A stretch of DNA of 7,930 nt. It comes from Thermoflexales bacterium. GTDB taxonomy: Bacteria; Chloroflexota; Anaerolineae; Fen-1058. The notes under the pieces are model-generated. The model was given only the letters and a program-made list of their open reading frames with translations, was not told where the DNA came from and ran no database searches. Shown here one piece after another: positions 1-7,200 of the stretch. Position numbers and translations under genes: made by a program. Numbering within the stretch: position 1 is the first letter of the stretch; each line of letters begins with the position of its first letter. The stretch spans positions 1 through 7,930 of the forward strand of contig JAGOBP010000167.1 in the NCBI GenBank assembly GCA_017999195.1, given 5' to 3'.

Positions 1-17
1 GGCGGTTGTTGAGTCAT
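1..17 (-). CDS. Start of a downstream gene (partial, product unknown)
   Basis: Only the first five codons (M-T-Q-Q-P) and two further bases are visible before the window ends. The call rests on the start region: an ATG (complement of 15-17) is preceded after six bases by AGGAGA (complement of 23-28), the best-placed Shine-Dalgarno sequence on the left side of the window. It begins 13 bp after the MFS stop codon, so it is probably the third gene of the YceI-MFS operon. No product can be inferred from five residues. Confidence 0.5.
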
Positions 18-30
18 TGGATTCTCCTGA

Positions 31-1323
31 TCAGTGTGAGGCTTGCACCACAACGTCGGTCTTGGGCTTGGGCACCCAACTGGCCAGGCCGCGCCGGAAA
101 ATCAACAGCGCCGCCGCCAGCGTGATCATCGCCCCGCCGTTGAAGAGGATGGCGATGGGTGTGCCATAGTGATCGGCCATGAAGCCAATCAACAGCGCCG
201 AGACCGGCTGAATGCCGAAACTCACCAGAATAAAGGCCGATAGTACGCGGCCGCGCATTTGCGGCGGGGCCATCGTTTGCAGCAGACCGTTGGCGGTGGT
301 CAGTACGGTGGGGGTAGCCAGCGCCCCCGTGAACACACAGAACATGCTCAAGGGCACGACGCGCGACAACGAGCCTAACATCCACCACGTGCCCGCCCAC
401 ATCACGCACAGCGCCATCACGCGGCCCAGTCGGCGGCGCGTTTGCAGCAACGGGGTGACGATGAGCGTACTGACCAGCGCGCCCGCGCCCGATGAGGCCA
501 GCAGCAACCCCAGCGTTGATGCGTCGCCGTGCAGCACTTCGTCGGCCAGCGACGGAAAGAAACTCAGCAGCGAAATGCCAAAGAACGCCACCAACACCGA
601 TAGCGCGATGATGTCTTGAATGCGCGGCTGGCTGCGAATGAAGCGCAAGCCTTCCATGACGGCTTTGAGCGCGCTGCCTTTGCTGGGCGACAGAGTCTGA
701 TGCGACCTGACGATCAGCAGGCTGACAATCACGGCGATGAAACTTAGCCCGTTCAGCAAGAAGGCCAGCGCCGCGCCAGTGGCGCTCATCACAAAGCCCG
801 CCAGCGCCGGGCCGAGCATCCGGCCAATCTGCAAGAGCATGGCGTTGACGACGATGGCTTTGCGCACTTCCGACATGCCGGCCAGGTCGCCGATGAAGGT
901 CTGCTGCGCGGGAAAATCGATGGCGGTAACGCAGCCCAGCAGAAAACTGAGCACGTACACATGCCACAGTTGAACGGCTTTAGTGGCGACGAGCGCGGCC
1001 AACACAAAGGCCAACAACATGGCGGCCGTCTGTGACCCGATGAGAATCTTGCGCCGATCGAGCCGATCGATCCACACGCCCGCCCACAGACCAAACAACA
1101 GCATCGGCAGCGAGCCGAGCATCGAGACGATGCCGAGCGCGCTTTCCGCGTGGCTGAGTTCCCACACGACCCACGATTGGGCCGTAACCTGCATCCACGT
1201 GCCCAGCAGCGAGATCGTCTGCCCGCCCCAGTAGATGCGCAAATTCAGCACGCGCAACGGGCTGAAACTGGCGCTGAGAATTTGGATGACGTCGCTCAGG
1301 CGGGTGTGCAGGTTGTTGATCAA
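31..1323 (-). CDS. MFS transporter, MFS_3 / EntS-like exporter
   Basis: This 430-residue protein is the usual length for a 12-helix major facilitator, and it shows alternating hydrophobic segments throughout. The MFS signature loop between helices 2 and 3 is at residues 81-94, with D86-R87 and R90-R91. The stretch around 158-179 (N-A...Q-I-G-R-M-L-G-P-A-L-A-G) is typical of the MFS_3 group, which includes the enterobactin exporter EntS and many drug-efflux proteins. A second basic loop, M-R-G-R-V, lies at 356-360. It would act in the cytoplasmic membrane as a proton-driven exporter; the substrate cannot be read from sequence. The start is a TTG, since no ATG lies upstream of the first helix in frame; AAGG sits about eight bases before it. 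The gene follows YceI by 16 bp and is followed after 13 bp by another start, which implies an operon. Confidence 0.88.
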   Translation of the reverse strand: MINNLHTRLSDVIQILSASFSPLRVLNLRIYWGGQTISLLGTWMQVTAQSWVVWELSHAESALGIVSMLGSLPMLLFGLWAGVWIDRLDRRKILIGSQTAAMLLAFVLAALVATKAVQLWHVYVLSFLLGCVTAIDFPAQQTFIGDLAGMSEVRKAIVVNAMLLQIGRMLGPALAGFVMSATGAALAFLLNGLSFIAVIVSLLIVRSHQTLSPSKGSALKAVMEGLRFIRSQPRIQDIIALSVLVAFFGISLLSFFPSLADEVLHGDASTLGLLLASSGAGALVSTLIVTPLLQTRRRLGRVMALCVMWAGTWWMLGSLSRVVPLSMFCVFTGALATPTVLTTANGLLQTMAPPQMRGRVLSAFILVSFGIQPVSALLIGFMADHYGTPIAILFNGGAMITLAAALLIFRRGLASWVPKPKTDVVVQASH

Positions 1324-1339
1324 TGGGTGGCCTTAAGGG

Positions 1340-2116
1340 TTATTGCGGTGTTGCGACAAAGTCGAAGACTAATTTTACATCATCTTCGGTCTCAAGCATG
1401 GCCAGTTTGATCGGCCCAATGCCGAAGTCCGACATCTTGACTTGCGTGGTTGCCGTGCCCTTGAGACCCTGCTCGGTGAGGGTCAGCGTCACTTGCCAGG
1501 TTACGGGCAGGGTCGTTTGCTTCACCGTCAGATCGCCCGTCATGGTGAACGAGACTTCATCGCCGACGTTGACTTTGGCGGGCAGACCGGCCAGCGCAGT
1601 GGTCTTGAATGTGGCCTGCGGATACTTGGCCGATTCCAGTTGGTTATTGCGAATGAAATTATCGCGGCGGCTTTCATCCGACTGGAGTTGGCTGATGTCG
1701 ATGACGATGTCGCCAATCTGGCTCTTGGCCGGTTCAACCAGATCGATCAGGATGTCACCGGCCACGCCTTTGGTGCGACCGATGGCGGTGACGAAGCGAT
1801 TGCCCTGGAAGAAGGTCTCGCCTACTTCATAGCGGGCTTCACTTTGAGTGGCATCGATGCGATACAGGCGCGCGTCACCGGCCGGAGCGGCTGGCGCGAC
1901 GGGCGCAGCGGGCGCAGCGGCCGCTGGCTGGGTCGGTTCGGTTGCGGCGGTGGTGGGTGCGACTGGCGCGGCTTTGGTCGGCGCAGCCAACGTCGGCGCG
2001 ACGGGCGCGGCCGTCGAAACGGTCGTCGGGGCGAAGACGGTCCGATCGAGTATGAACAGGGCCGCGCCCCCCAGCACGGCGACGATGACGAGTCCAATCA
2101 ACACTTTCTTTAACAT
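1340..2116 (-). CDS. Membrane-anchored YceI-family lipid-binding-like protein
   Basis: The 258-residue protein has three parts. Residues 4-23 form a single hydrophobic segment after K3-K4, with no clear signal-peptidase site or lipobox, so it reads as an N-terminal anchor. Residues 29-80 are a low-complexity Ala/Pro/Thr linker. Residues 82-258 match a YceI domain: the S-R-R-D-N-F-I-R-N block with K-Y-P and A-T-F following (149-170), V-K-Q-T-T-L-P-V (198-205), and D-F-G-I-G-P (230-235). YceI domains are lipocalin-like barrels that bind long isoprenoid or amide lipids; members are usually secreted, and the tail here would place the barrel outside the membrane. The start is well supported by AGAGGAG nine bases upstream of ATG. 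The next gene is an MFS transporter 16 bp downstream. Family assignment is firm; ligand and function are unknown. Confidence 0.9.
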   Translation of the reverse strand: MLKKVLIGLVIVAVLGGAALFILDRTVFAPTTVSTAAPVAPTLAAPTKAAPVAPTTAATEPTQPAAAAPAAPVAPAAPAGDARLYRIDATQSEARYEVGETFFQGNRFVTAIGRTKGVAGDILIDLVEPAKSQIGDIVIDISQLQSDESRRDNFIRNNQLESAKYPQATFKTTALAGLPAKVNVGDEVSFTMTGDLTVKQTTLPVTWQVTLTLTEQGLKGTATTQVKMSDFGIGPIKLAMLETEDDVKLVFDFVATPQ

Positions 2117-2149
2117 GGTTCAATTCTCCTCTTGGTAATCAATATCGGA

Positions 2150-2180
2150 ACGGAGCATCCCGTCGATCAGGATGCTCCGT
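2150..2180 (-). promoter_or_regulatory. Perfect 11-bp hairpin in the YceI leader
   Basis: Arms 2150-2160 (ACGGAGCATCC) and 2170-2180 are exact reverse complements around a nine-base loop. The hairpin ends 33 bp before the YceI start and just upstream of its ribosome binding site. No T-run follows on either strand, so it is not a standard intrinsic terminator. If the candidate promoter at 2189-2197 is real, the hairpin would sit at the extreme 5' end of the mRNA, where such structures can protect transcripts. It could instead be an operator for a dimeric protein. Confidence 0.45.
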
Positions 2181-2188
2181 CACAAATA

Positions 2189-2197
2189 AGTATAGCA
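2189..2197 (-). promoter_or_regulatory. Candidate extended -10 promoter for the YceI operon
   Basis: The minus strand reads TGCTATACT here, an extended -10 (TGn plus a near-consensus TATAAT box). No convincing -35 hexamer is seen 16-18 bases upstream, which is tolerated with extended -10 elements. Transcription would start near 2182, just outside the 11-bp hairpin. The 233-bp gap before YceI is the only large spacer in the left half, so a promoter is expected in it. Motif-based only. Confidence 0.3.
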
Positions 2198-2349
2198 GCT
2201 GTGACATACATCGGCGCAGATTCTTATCAAAGTCTAATTTGCGCTGCGTACGACGATAGTTTACCCGAAGGGCGTAAGCAGGAGCGTAAACAAACGTTCC
2301 GAGCGGACCATAACCGCTTGAGGCACAGGCTGGGGCGAAACGGGGGGTG

Positions 2350-2859
2350 TTACCAACCGCTGATAGACAGGCTGCGATAGGGCTGCCACACGTAGCCCGG
2401 GCAGAACGGCTGAAAGGTCGTCGGCCGATCGAGACTGGCCCAGAGCGAGTCTGAAATGACCAGGCCCGACCAGCCTGCGCTCGAAAAGTCACGCGGCTCG
2501 ACGCGTAGGTCGGCGTAGCCGGAGTCCGCATCAGGCAGGAACAAGTCGGCTACTTCCCAACCGGCGATGGCGCACGTGAAGCGCTGGAGGTCTGTCAGTG
2601 CGGCGTAGAGTTGCGCGGCCACTTCGTCAAGCTGATCGGCCGATTCAGTCCATGGGGCATGGGCCGCGCCCAGACTGACGCCGTGCGGTTCGCAGTATAC
2701 CCAACCGTGATGATCGGCACTGGCGGTGCTGACGCGGACGGTGCAGCGCACTTCGCGCCCGGACGATAAGCGCAGTGTTCGCTCGCGCAAGAGCGCTGCG
2801 CCAGTCTCGGCGTCAGATTGTTGCGCAAAAGCAATGAGGAGGAAATAGTAACGGGCCAT
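2350..2859 (-). CDS. Hypothetical protein, 169 aa
   Basis: I do not recognise this protein. It begins M-A-R-Y-Y-F-L-L-I-A-F, which looks like a first beta strand rather than a signal peptide because charged and polar residues follow at once. The N-terminal half has a possible helix (around 76-92, D-E-V-A-A-Q-L-Y-A-A-L), and the C-terminal half is rich in aromatic and acidic residues and ends in S-G-W. It has three cysteines without a metal-binding pattern and no membrane segment, so it is probably cytoplasmic. Support for it being a real gene is its position 18 bp after the acetyltransferase stop, an AGG about nine bases before the ATG, and codon use like its neighbours. It may share a transcript with the acetyltransferase. 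Confidence 0.7.
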   Translation of the reverse strand: MARYYFLLIAFAQQSDAETGAALLRERTLRLSSGREVRCTVRVSTASADHHGWVYCEPHGVSLGAAHAPWTESADQLDEVAAQLYAALTDLQRFTCAIAGWEVADLFLPDADSGYADLRVEPRDFSSAGWSGLVISDSLWASLDRPTTFQPFCPGYVWQPYRSLSISGW

Positions 2860-2877
2860 TGATCGTTGCCTGAGAAC

Positions 2878-3390
2878 TTACGGGAAGTCTACGGCAAACA
2901 ACTTTAATTCCTCGCCGTCGTCCGTCAGCCGGATGATCGTCTCAAACGCAAAGCCCAACCGCTCCAGCAGGTAAATCGACCGTGCATTGTCCAGCGACGT
3001 AATCGCCACGATGCGCTTCAGGCCAAACGTGCGTCGGCCATACGCCATCACCGCCGCGGCCGCCTCAAACGCATAGCCCTTCGCGCGATACTGCGGTAAA
3101 TACGCAAAGCCCAGATCGACATCGATCAACCCCGCCCGCTGGATGAGACCGCACAGGCCGATAGGCAAGTCGTGGCCTTTCAGCACCACTGCGTACAGTC
3201 CAAACCCCGATCGGTCATACATCGCCAACGGCCCGTTGTGCAGATACGTGCGCGCCTCTTCCAGCGAATGCACGTGACGGTCGCCGATGAAGCGCAGCCA
3301 ATCGGGATCGTTCACCAGTTCCAGGATAAACGCGGCGTCATCAAGGGTGAGACCGCGCACAATCAGTCGATCGGTTTCAAGGATGGTCAT
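2878..3390 (-). CDS. GNAT-family N-acetyltransferase (RimJ/RimL type)
   Basis: The 170-residue protein has the usual length and order of the Acetyltransf_3 group. It opens T-D-R-L-I-V-R-G-L-T-L-D-D-A (6-19), the standard first strand and helix. The acetyl-CoA pyrophosphate-binding loop is Q100-Y-R-A-K-G105-Y-A, a version of Q/R-x-x-G-x-G/A in which the first glycine is alanine. The closing motif is N135-A-R-S-I-Y140-L-L-E-R-L-G-F. Members transfer acetyl groups to protein N-termini, amino acids or antibiotics; the acceptor here cannot be told. An in-frame ATG 57 bp upstream exists, but the start at 3390 is chosen because GAGG lies seven bases before it and the family opening motif begins immediately. 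The unknown 169-aa gene follows by 18 bp. Confidence 0.88.
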   Translation of the reverse strand: MTILETDRLIVRGLTLDDAAFILELVNDPDWLRFIGDRHVHSLEEARTYLHNGPLAMYDRSGFGLYAVVLKGHDLPIGLCGLIQRAGLIDVDLGFAYLPQYRAKGYAFEAAAAVMAYGRRTFGLKRIVAITSLDNARSIYLLERLGFAFETIIRLTDDGEELKLFAVDFP

Positions 3391-3406
3391 GGTTGAGCCT
3401 CGCTTG

Positions 3407-3439
3407 GGCGAATGAAGTTGCGAATGAATTCGCCGCAAC
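3407..3439 (-). other. Overlapping inverted repeats before the acetyltransferase start
   Basis: Two short perfect inverted repeats interleave here: GGCGAAT at 3407-3413 with its complement at 3428-3434, and GTTGCG at 3417-3422 with its complement at 3434-3439. They share a base and are interleaved, so they would form alternative hairpins or a pseudoknot in the leader upstream of the Shine-Dalgarno sequence. Stems of six and seven pairs can arise by chance in GC-rich DNA, so this is noted with low confidence. Confidence 0.22.
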
Positions 3440-3444
3440 GACCA

Positions 3445-3490
3445 CACGAAGTCGGCCTGCGCCGACTAGCCGACGCAGGTCGGCTTCGTG
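3445..3490. repeat. Paired palindrome (REP/BIME-like) between HAD and acetyltransferase genes
   Basis: The outer arms 3445-3461 and 3474-3490 are 17 bases each and complementary except at two positions, which are G-U wobbles in plus-strand RNA and A-C mismatches in minus-strand RNA. The same DNA also forms two adjacent perfect hairpins: GTCGGC-CTGC-GCCGAC (3451-3466) and GCCGAC-GCAG-GTCGGC (3469-3484), two bases apart. This arrangement resembles extragenic palindromic repeats. No T-run follows in the direction of transcription, so it is not a typical intrinsic terminator, although it may slow polymerase or protect the HAD mRNA 3' end. Confidence 0.65.
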
Positions 3491-3501
3491 TATTTGTAGG
3501 T

Positions 3502-3515
3502 GCAGTTTTAACTGC
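3502..3515. repeat. 14-bp palindrome across the HAD stop codon
   Basis: GCAGTTTTAACTGC is a six-base inverted repeat with a two-base centre. The HAD stop codon (complement of 3508-3510) lies inside it. It sits 11 bp from the larger palindrome at 3445-3490 and may belong to the same inserted repeat unit, in which case the last HAD residues are repeat-derived. That link is inference. Confidence 0.4.
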
Positions 3516-4194
3516 CGGGTTTTTCTTCGATCAAATTCGGCGCGAGGTCACTCACCGTGATCTGCGCAATCTTGTCTCGCACCACATCGGCCTCATGCAG
3601 GCGTTCGGCCGCAAACGTGTGCGCCACCGCGATGCACCGCATCTCCGCCGCCTTGGCCGCGCGCACGCCGTTGACGGCATCTTCCACGACGGTACATTCG
3701 CTGGGCAGCACGCCCAATTTTTGTGCCGCCAACAGAAAGATGTCCGGTGCGGGCTTGTTGCGGGTCACACTCTCGCCCGTCAACACCACGTCCCACGTGT
3801 CCGGCGGCAGTGCAATCTTCTTCAGGTTTGCCGTTACCTTGATCGCGTCCGCGCTGGACGCGACCGCAACCCGCAGACCAAACTCACGGCAGGCGCGAAT
3901 CAGAGCATGCACGCCCGGAAACGACTGTAACTTCAATGGCACAAGGTCGAGGTAAATCTCATAGGTGCGACGTTTGGCGGCAAGCACATCCAGCGGAAAG
4001 CCGTACTTCTCCGCCACGCCGCCGATGTAGCGCTCTTCGCCCGCGCCGACGAAGGGCAAGAAGTCGTCGGGCTGCACGGTCAGGCCGCGCTCGGCAAACA
4101 TCGCAATGGCCGCCGCATTGATGATCGGTTCGGAGTCGGCCAGCACGCCGTCCATATCGAAGATGACTGCGCGAATGGTGGATGAGTTGGGCAT
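3508..4194 (-). CDS. HAD-superfamily hydrolase (phosphatase/phosphomutase-like)
   Basis: The 228-residue protein carries all four HAD motifs. Motif I is D13-M-D15-G-V, with D13 the nucleophile and D15 the acid/base. Motif II is V-A-S-S with S113. Motif III is K147 in N-K-P-A-P-D. Motif IV is V-V-E171-D172-A-V-N-G-V, which binds magnesium. A helical cap (about 20-90) sits between motifs I and II, as in subfamily I proteins related to beta-phosphoglucomutase, phosphoglycolate phosphatase and sugar-phosphate phosphatases. The substrate is not clear. The start at 4194 gives the usual short lead-in to motif I. An in-frame ATG at 4239 overlaps the regulator's stop as ATGA and would add 15 residues encoded almost wholly by heptamer repeats; translational coupling from it is possible. 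Neither start has a Shine-Dalgarno sequence. Confidence 0.9.
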   Translation of the reverse strand: MPNSSTIRAVIFDMDGVLADSEPIINAAAIAMFAERGLTVQPDDFLPFVGAGEERYIGGVAEKYGFPLDVLAAKRRTYEIYLDLVPLKLQSFPGVHALIRACREFGLRVAVASSADAIKVTANLKKIALPPDTWDVVLTGESVTRNKPAPDIFLLAAQKLGVLPSECTVVEDAVNGVRAAKAAEMRCIAVAHTFAAERLHEADVVRDKIAQITVSDLAPNLIEEKPGS

Positions 4195-4236
4195 GATGAG
4201 TGATGAGTGATGCGTACTACGTAAGGGTTGATGCGT
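4195..4236. repeat. Heptamer array filling the regulator-HAD spacer
   Basis: Six consecutive 7-base units fill the spacer between the regulator stop and the HAD ATG. The plus-strand units are GATGAGT twice, GATGCGT, ACTACGT, AAGGGTT and GATGCGT. The first begins at the base next to the ATG; the last reaches the first base of the regulator's stop triplet. The unit family is shared with 7359-7407. Confidence 0.75.
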
Positions 4237-7200
4237 CATTCGCTGATTCGCTGATTCGAGTCAATTCGTTGACACGCTGAATCAATCTCTTCCAGCAGTC
4301 GTTTGCGCCCGCTGCTCTCCGCGATGGATCGCGCTTCGGCCAGATGCGCGCGAGCCTCGTTGACGGGCAGCAGCGGCGCGAGCCACACTCGAATCTGTGC
4401 GGACAAATGCTTCAAATTCAGGGCTTCCGCGCGAGCCAGCGCCGTGGACAAGCGATGAATCGCCAGCGCATTTTCGCCGCGCTGTTGCGCGACCAGGCCC
4501 AGGTTCGCCATCAAGCCCGCCAGCCGTTCGGGAATCGACAGCCGCTCCGACATTGCCAGCGCCTCGTTGAAATTCTTCTCCGCGCCATCGATGTCGCCGC
4601 GCGCCAGCAGAATCTCGCCCAGCGTCGAGTGCAGATACGGCTGAAAGCCCAGGATGCCGTTATCGATGGCGAATTGCAAGCCCGTCTGCACGTAGTCAAT
4701 GGCCGACGCCTCGCCCATCAAATGCAAATGATACGCCAGATTGTTGTAAGCCAGCACGCGAAAAGCCAGCGTTTCCGGGTACGTCGCGTGCTCCACAATC
4801 GCCAGCGTTTGACGGTACTGCGCCACCGCGCGGGGCAGGTCGCCTTGCTGCGCTGCGATGCTGCCCATCTCAAACGTCGCCTGGGCCAATTGGGTCGGCG
4901 ACGGCCGATCGGTTTGGCGCAACAATCGCTCGGCCGTTTGCAGATGCTGTGTCGCTTCGATCAAATCCGCGCCCTCGATCGACAACGCCGCCCCCCAGAT
5001 CAACTCTGCGCCAATTTGCTGATCGGGTTGGCCGTGTGCGCGCACCTGCTGCATCAGATCGATCGCTTCCGCATACCGCGCCTGACTGAGCAAAGCCTGA
5101 GCGAGCGCCAACTGAAGATCAGTTGATTCCGCACTGTGCGGCACAACCAATCTCAGCGCGGCCCGATAGGTCTCGGCGGCCCGATCGGACTGACCGGCGT
5201 TGAGGTGGGCGCGCCCTAATGCCGACAGGATTTTTGCGCGCTGCGCCTCCGGCAGATTGGCCTGCAACGCATGTTCAAAGAACTCGATCGCCTCATGCCA
5301 CGCCGCAAAATTCAGCGCCAATTCACCGGCGCGCACGGCATACGGCGCGGCCCGCTGCATGTCGCCGCCCTCGATCAAGTGCCACGCGATGAGGCCGCTC
5401 TGCGCATCGAGTTGCTGCTTGCCGTAGAGCGCTTCCATCGCTTCGGCCACGCGCCGATGCAAGACGCGATGGCGCGGCTCGCCCACTTCTCGATAGGCCA
5501 CTTCCATCGTCAGCGAATGATCGAAGGTGAAGTGCAAACCGTCACGACCCTGGGCTTCGATGAGGCGCGCAGCGCGCAGTTCATCCAGCGCATCCAGCGC
5601 GGCCTGATCAGACAAGCCCGCCGCGCGCGCCACCACTTCAAATTCAAAGACGCGCCCGGCGGCCACGCTTGCATCCAGCACGCGGCGCGCGGCATCGCTC
5701 AAGCGTGCCAGGCGCGACTCGATCAGCGCGTAGATGTTGGGCGGCACGATCGGGGTGGTGGACAGCGCGCTCAGGTTGAGGGCACCATCGGCTTGCAGCA
5801 GATTGTTACGCCGCGCATACTGAATCAATTCGCTTAAAATATAGGGGTTGCCTTCACTTTGGCGCGTCAACCAATCGGCCAGCGGAAACGCGAAGGTGGG
5901 GCTGAGTTGGCGGGCCAGCGTCGTCGTGTCGTCGGATGAGAGTCGTTCCAGCGGCACGCGCACCACGCGATTTTCGCGCATCAGCGTTTGCAGCAAAGAC
6001 GCAGCGGGCGTGCGCGGCGCGATCGGGCGCAGCGTGACGACAAAGGCCGTGGCGTGATCGGGGGTTGTGCTGCGCACCAGATAACCGAGCAGAGCCAGCG
6101 TGGCCGCATCGGCCCATTGCAGATCGTCGATCAGCAGCGCGAGCGGTTGCGTGCGGGCCAGCGCGATCAAGAACTGGCGCAGCCCTTCCCACAAACGCGA
6201 CTCATCCGCAGTCGTGATCGAGGCGGCCGTGTCCGAAAATTCCGGCACCAGGCGCGCCACTTCTTTGCGCCACACCTCGGCCAGTTGCAAGCGCGATCGC
6301 CGCGTCGGCCAATCGGGTTGCGCCATCAGGCCGCGCAGCGCTTCGATGATGGGCTGATACGGCAGCGCGTGTTCCAGTTCGTGCGCGGCCGCCATCACGA
6401 GCAGGCGCTGCTCGTTACGCAAAAATTCGGCGGCCAGGCGCGTCTTGCCGATGCCCGCTTCGCCTTCGATCACAGCCAACTGCCGCGCCGCGACGGCTTC
6501 GCGCAGCACACGCAGTTCGCGTTCACGGCCAGTGAAGGGCAGCGCTTCGTTCGTGACGAGTGACGAGTCCCACGGGGATGCTGCGCGCTGACGAGTGACG
6601 GTTGACGGTTGACGCTGACTGATCCCTAATCCCTGATCCCTAATCCCCTGATCACTCACAATCTCGTCATACAGCGCGCGCGTTTCGGCCATCGGCGGCA
6701 CGCCCAACTCTTCGTCGAGTAACTTACGCAGCGATTCGTAGCGGCGAATCGCGCCCGCGCGATCACCGGCGAGATAATGTAAGCGCAGGGCCGTGCGCTG
6801 CAAATCTTCTTGCAAGCGATCGAACTTCAAAGCCCGATCGAGTGCTTCCAATGCAGAAGAAAAATCACCCTGTTGTTCATGCTGTTTCGATAAGACCACA
6901 TAACCGCGCACCGCCAACCGCCGATAGTGCTCCTGCTGCCCGAAGAGCCAGTCGTCAAAATCAACCGCGTCGCCCAATGTGAAGTCGGTCAGGAAATCAT
7001 CGCGATAGAGTTGGAGGGTGGAGGTTAGAAGTTGGAAGTTGGAAGTTGGCGTGTTTAGATTCGCTTCAAAGAGCCGGACATCAACAGTCACATCCGGCCC
7101 GATGGACAGCGTGTCATCATCGACGACGAGGGCGCTGCCTAGCGCTTTACGCAGACCGTGCAGCGTCGTTCGTAAGACCTGCTGCGCCGACACGCGATCT

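Noticed and set aside
1442..2113. Long plus-strand open frame (223 codons) opposite YceI
   Set aside because: It is antisense to a clear YceI domain, its translation is Gly/Arg-rich low complexity from the Ala/Pro linker, and it has no recognisable motif.
2132..2380. Plus-strand open frame of 82 codons in the YceI-upstream spacer
   Set aside because: It runs through the hairpin and into the antisense of the 169-aa gene, has no ribosome binding site, and its translation shows no domain-like pattern.
3391..3447. Upstream ATG at 3447 as the acetyltransferase start
   Set aside because: The extra 19 residues cover the spacer with inverted repeats and fit no GNAT N-terminus, while the ATG at 3390 has a GAGG at good spacing.
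3445..3490. Intrinsic terminator of the HAD gene
   Set aside because: The stem is strong but no T-run follows in the minus-strand direction, and the element has the look of a repeat with alternative folds.
2350..4239. A novel defence or toxin-antitoxin island built from the HAD, acetyltransferase and unknown genes
   Set aside because: Motifs point to ordinary metabolic or modification enzymes, with no nuclease, pore-former, small antitoxin or recombinase nearby.
4344..5126. Plus-strand open frame of 260 codons opposite the regulator's TPR region, and similar ones at 5271-5837 and 5988-6563
   Set aside because: All are antisense to continuous, well-conserved coding sequence and are rich in Arg, Gln and His, as expected for mirror frames in GC-rich genes.
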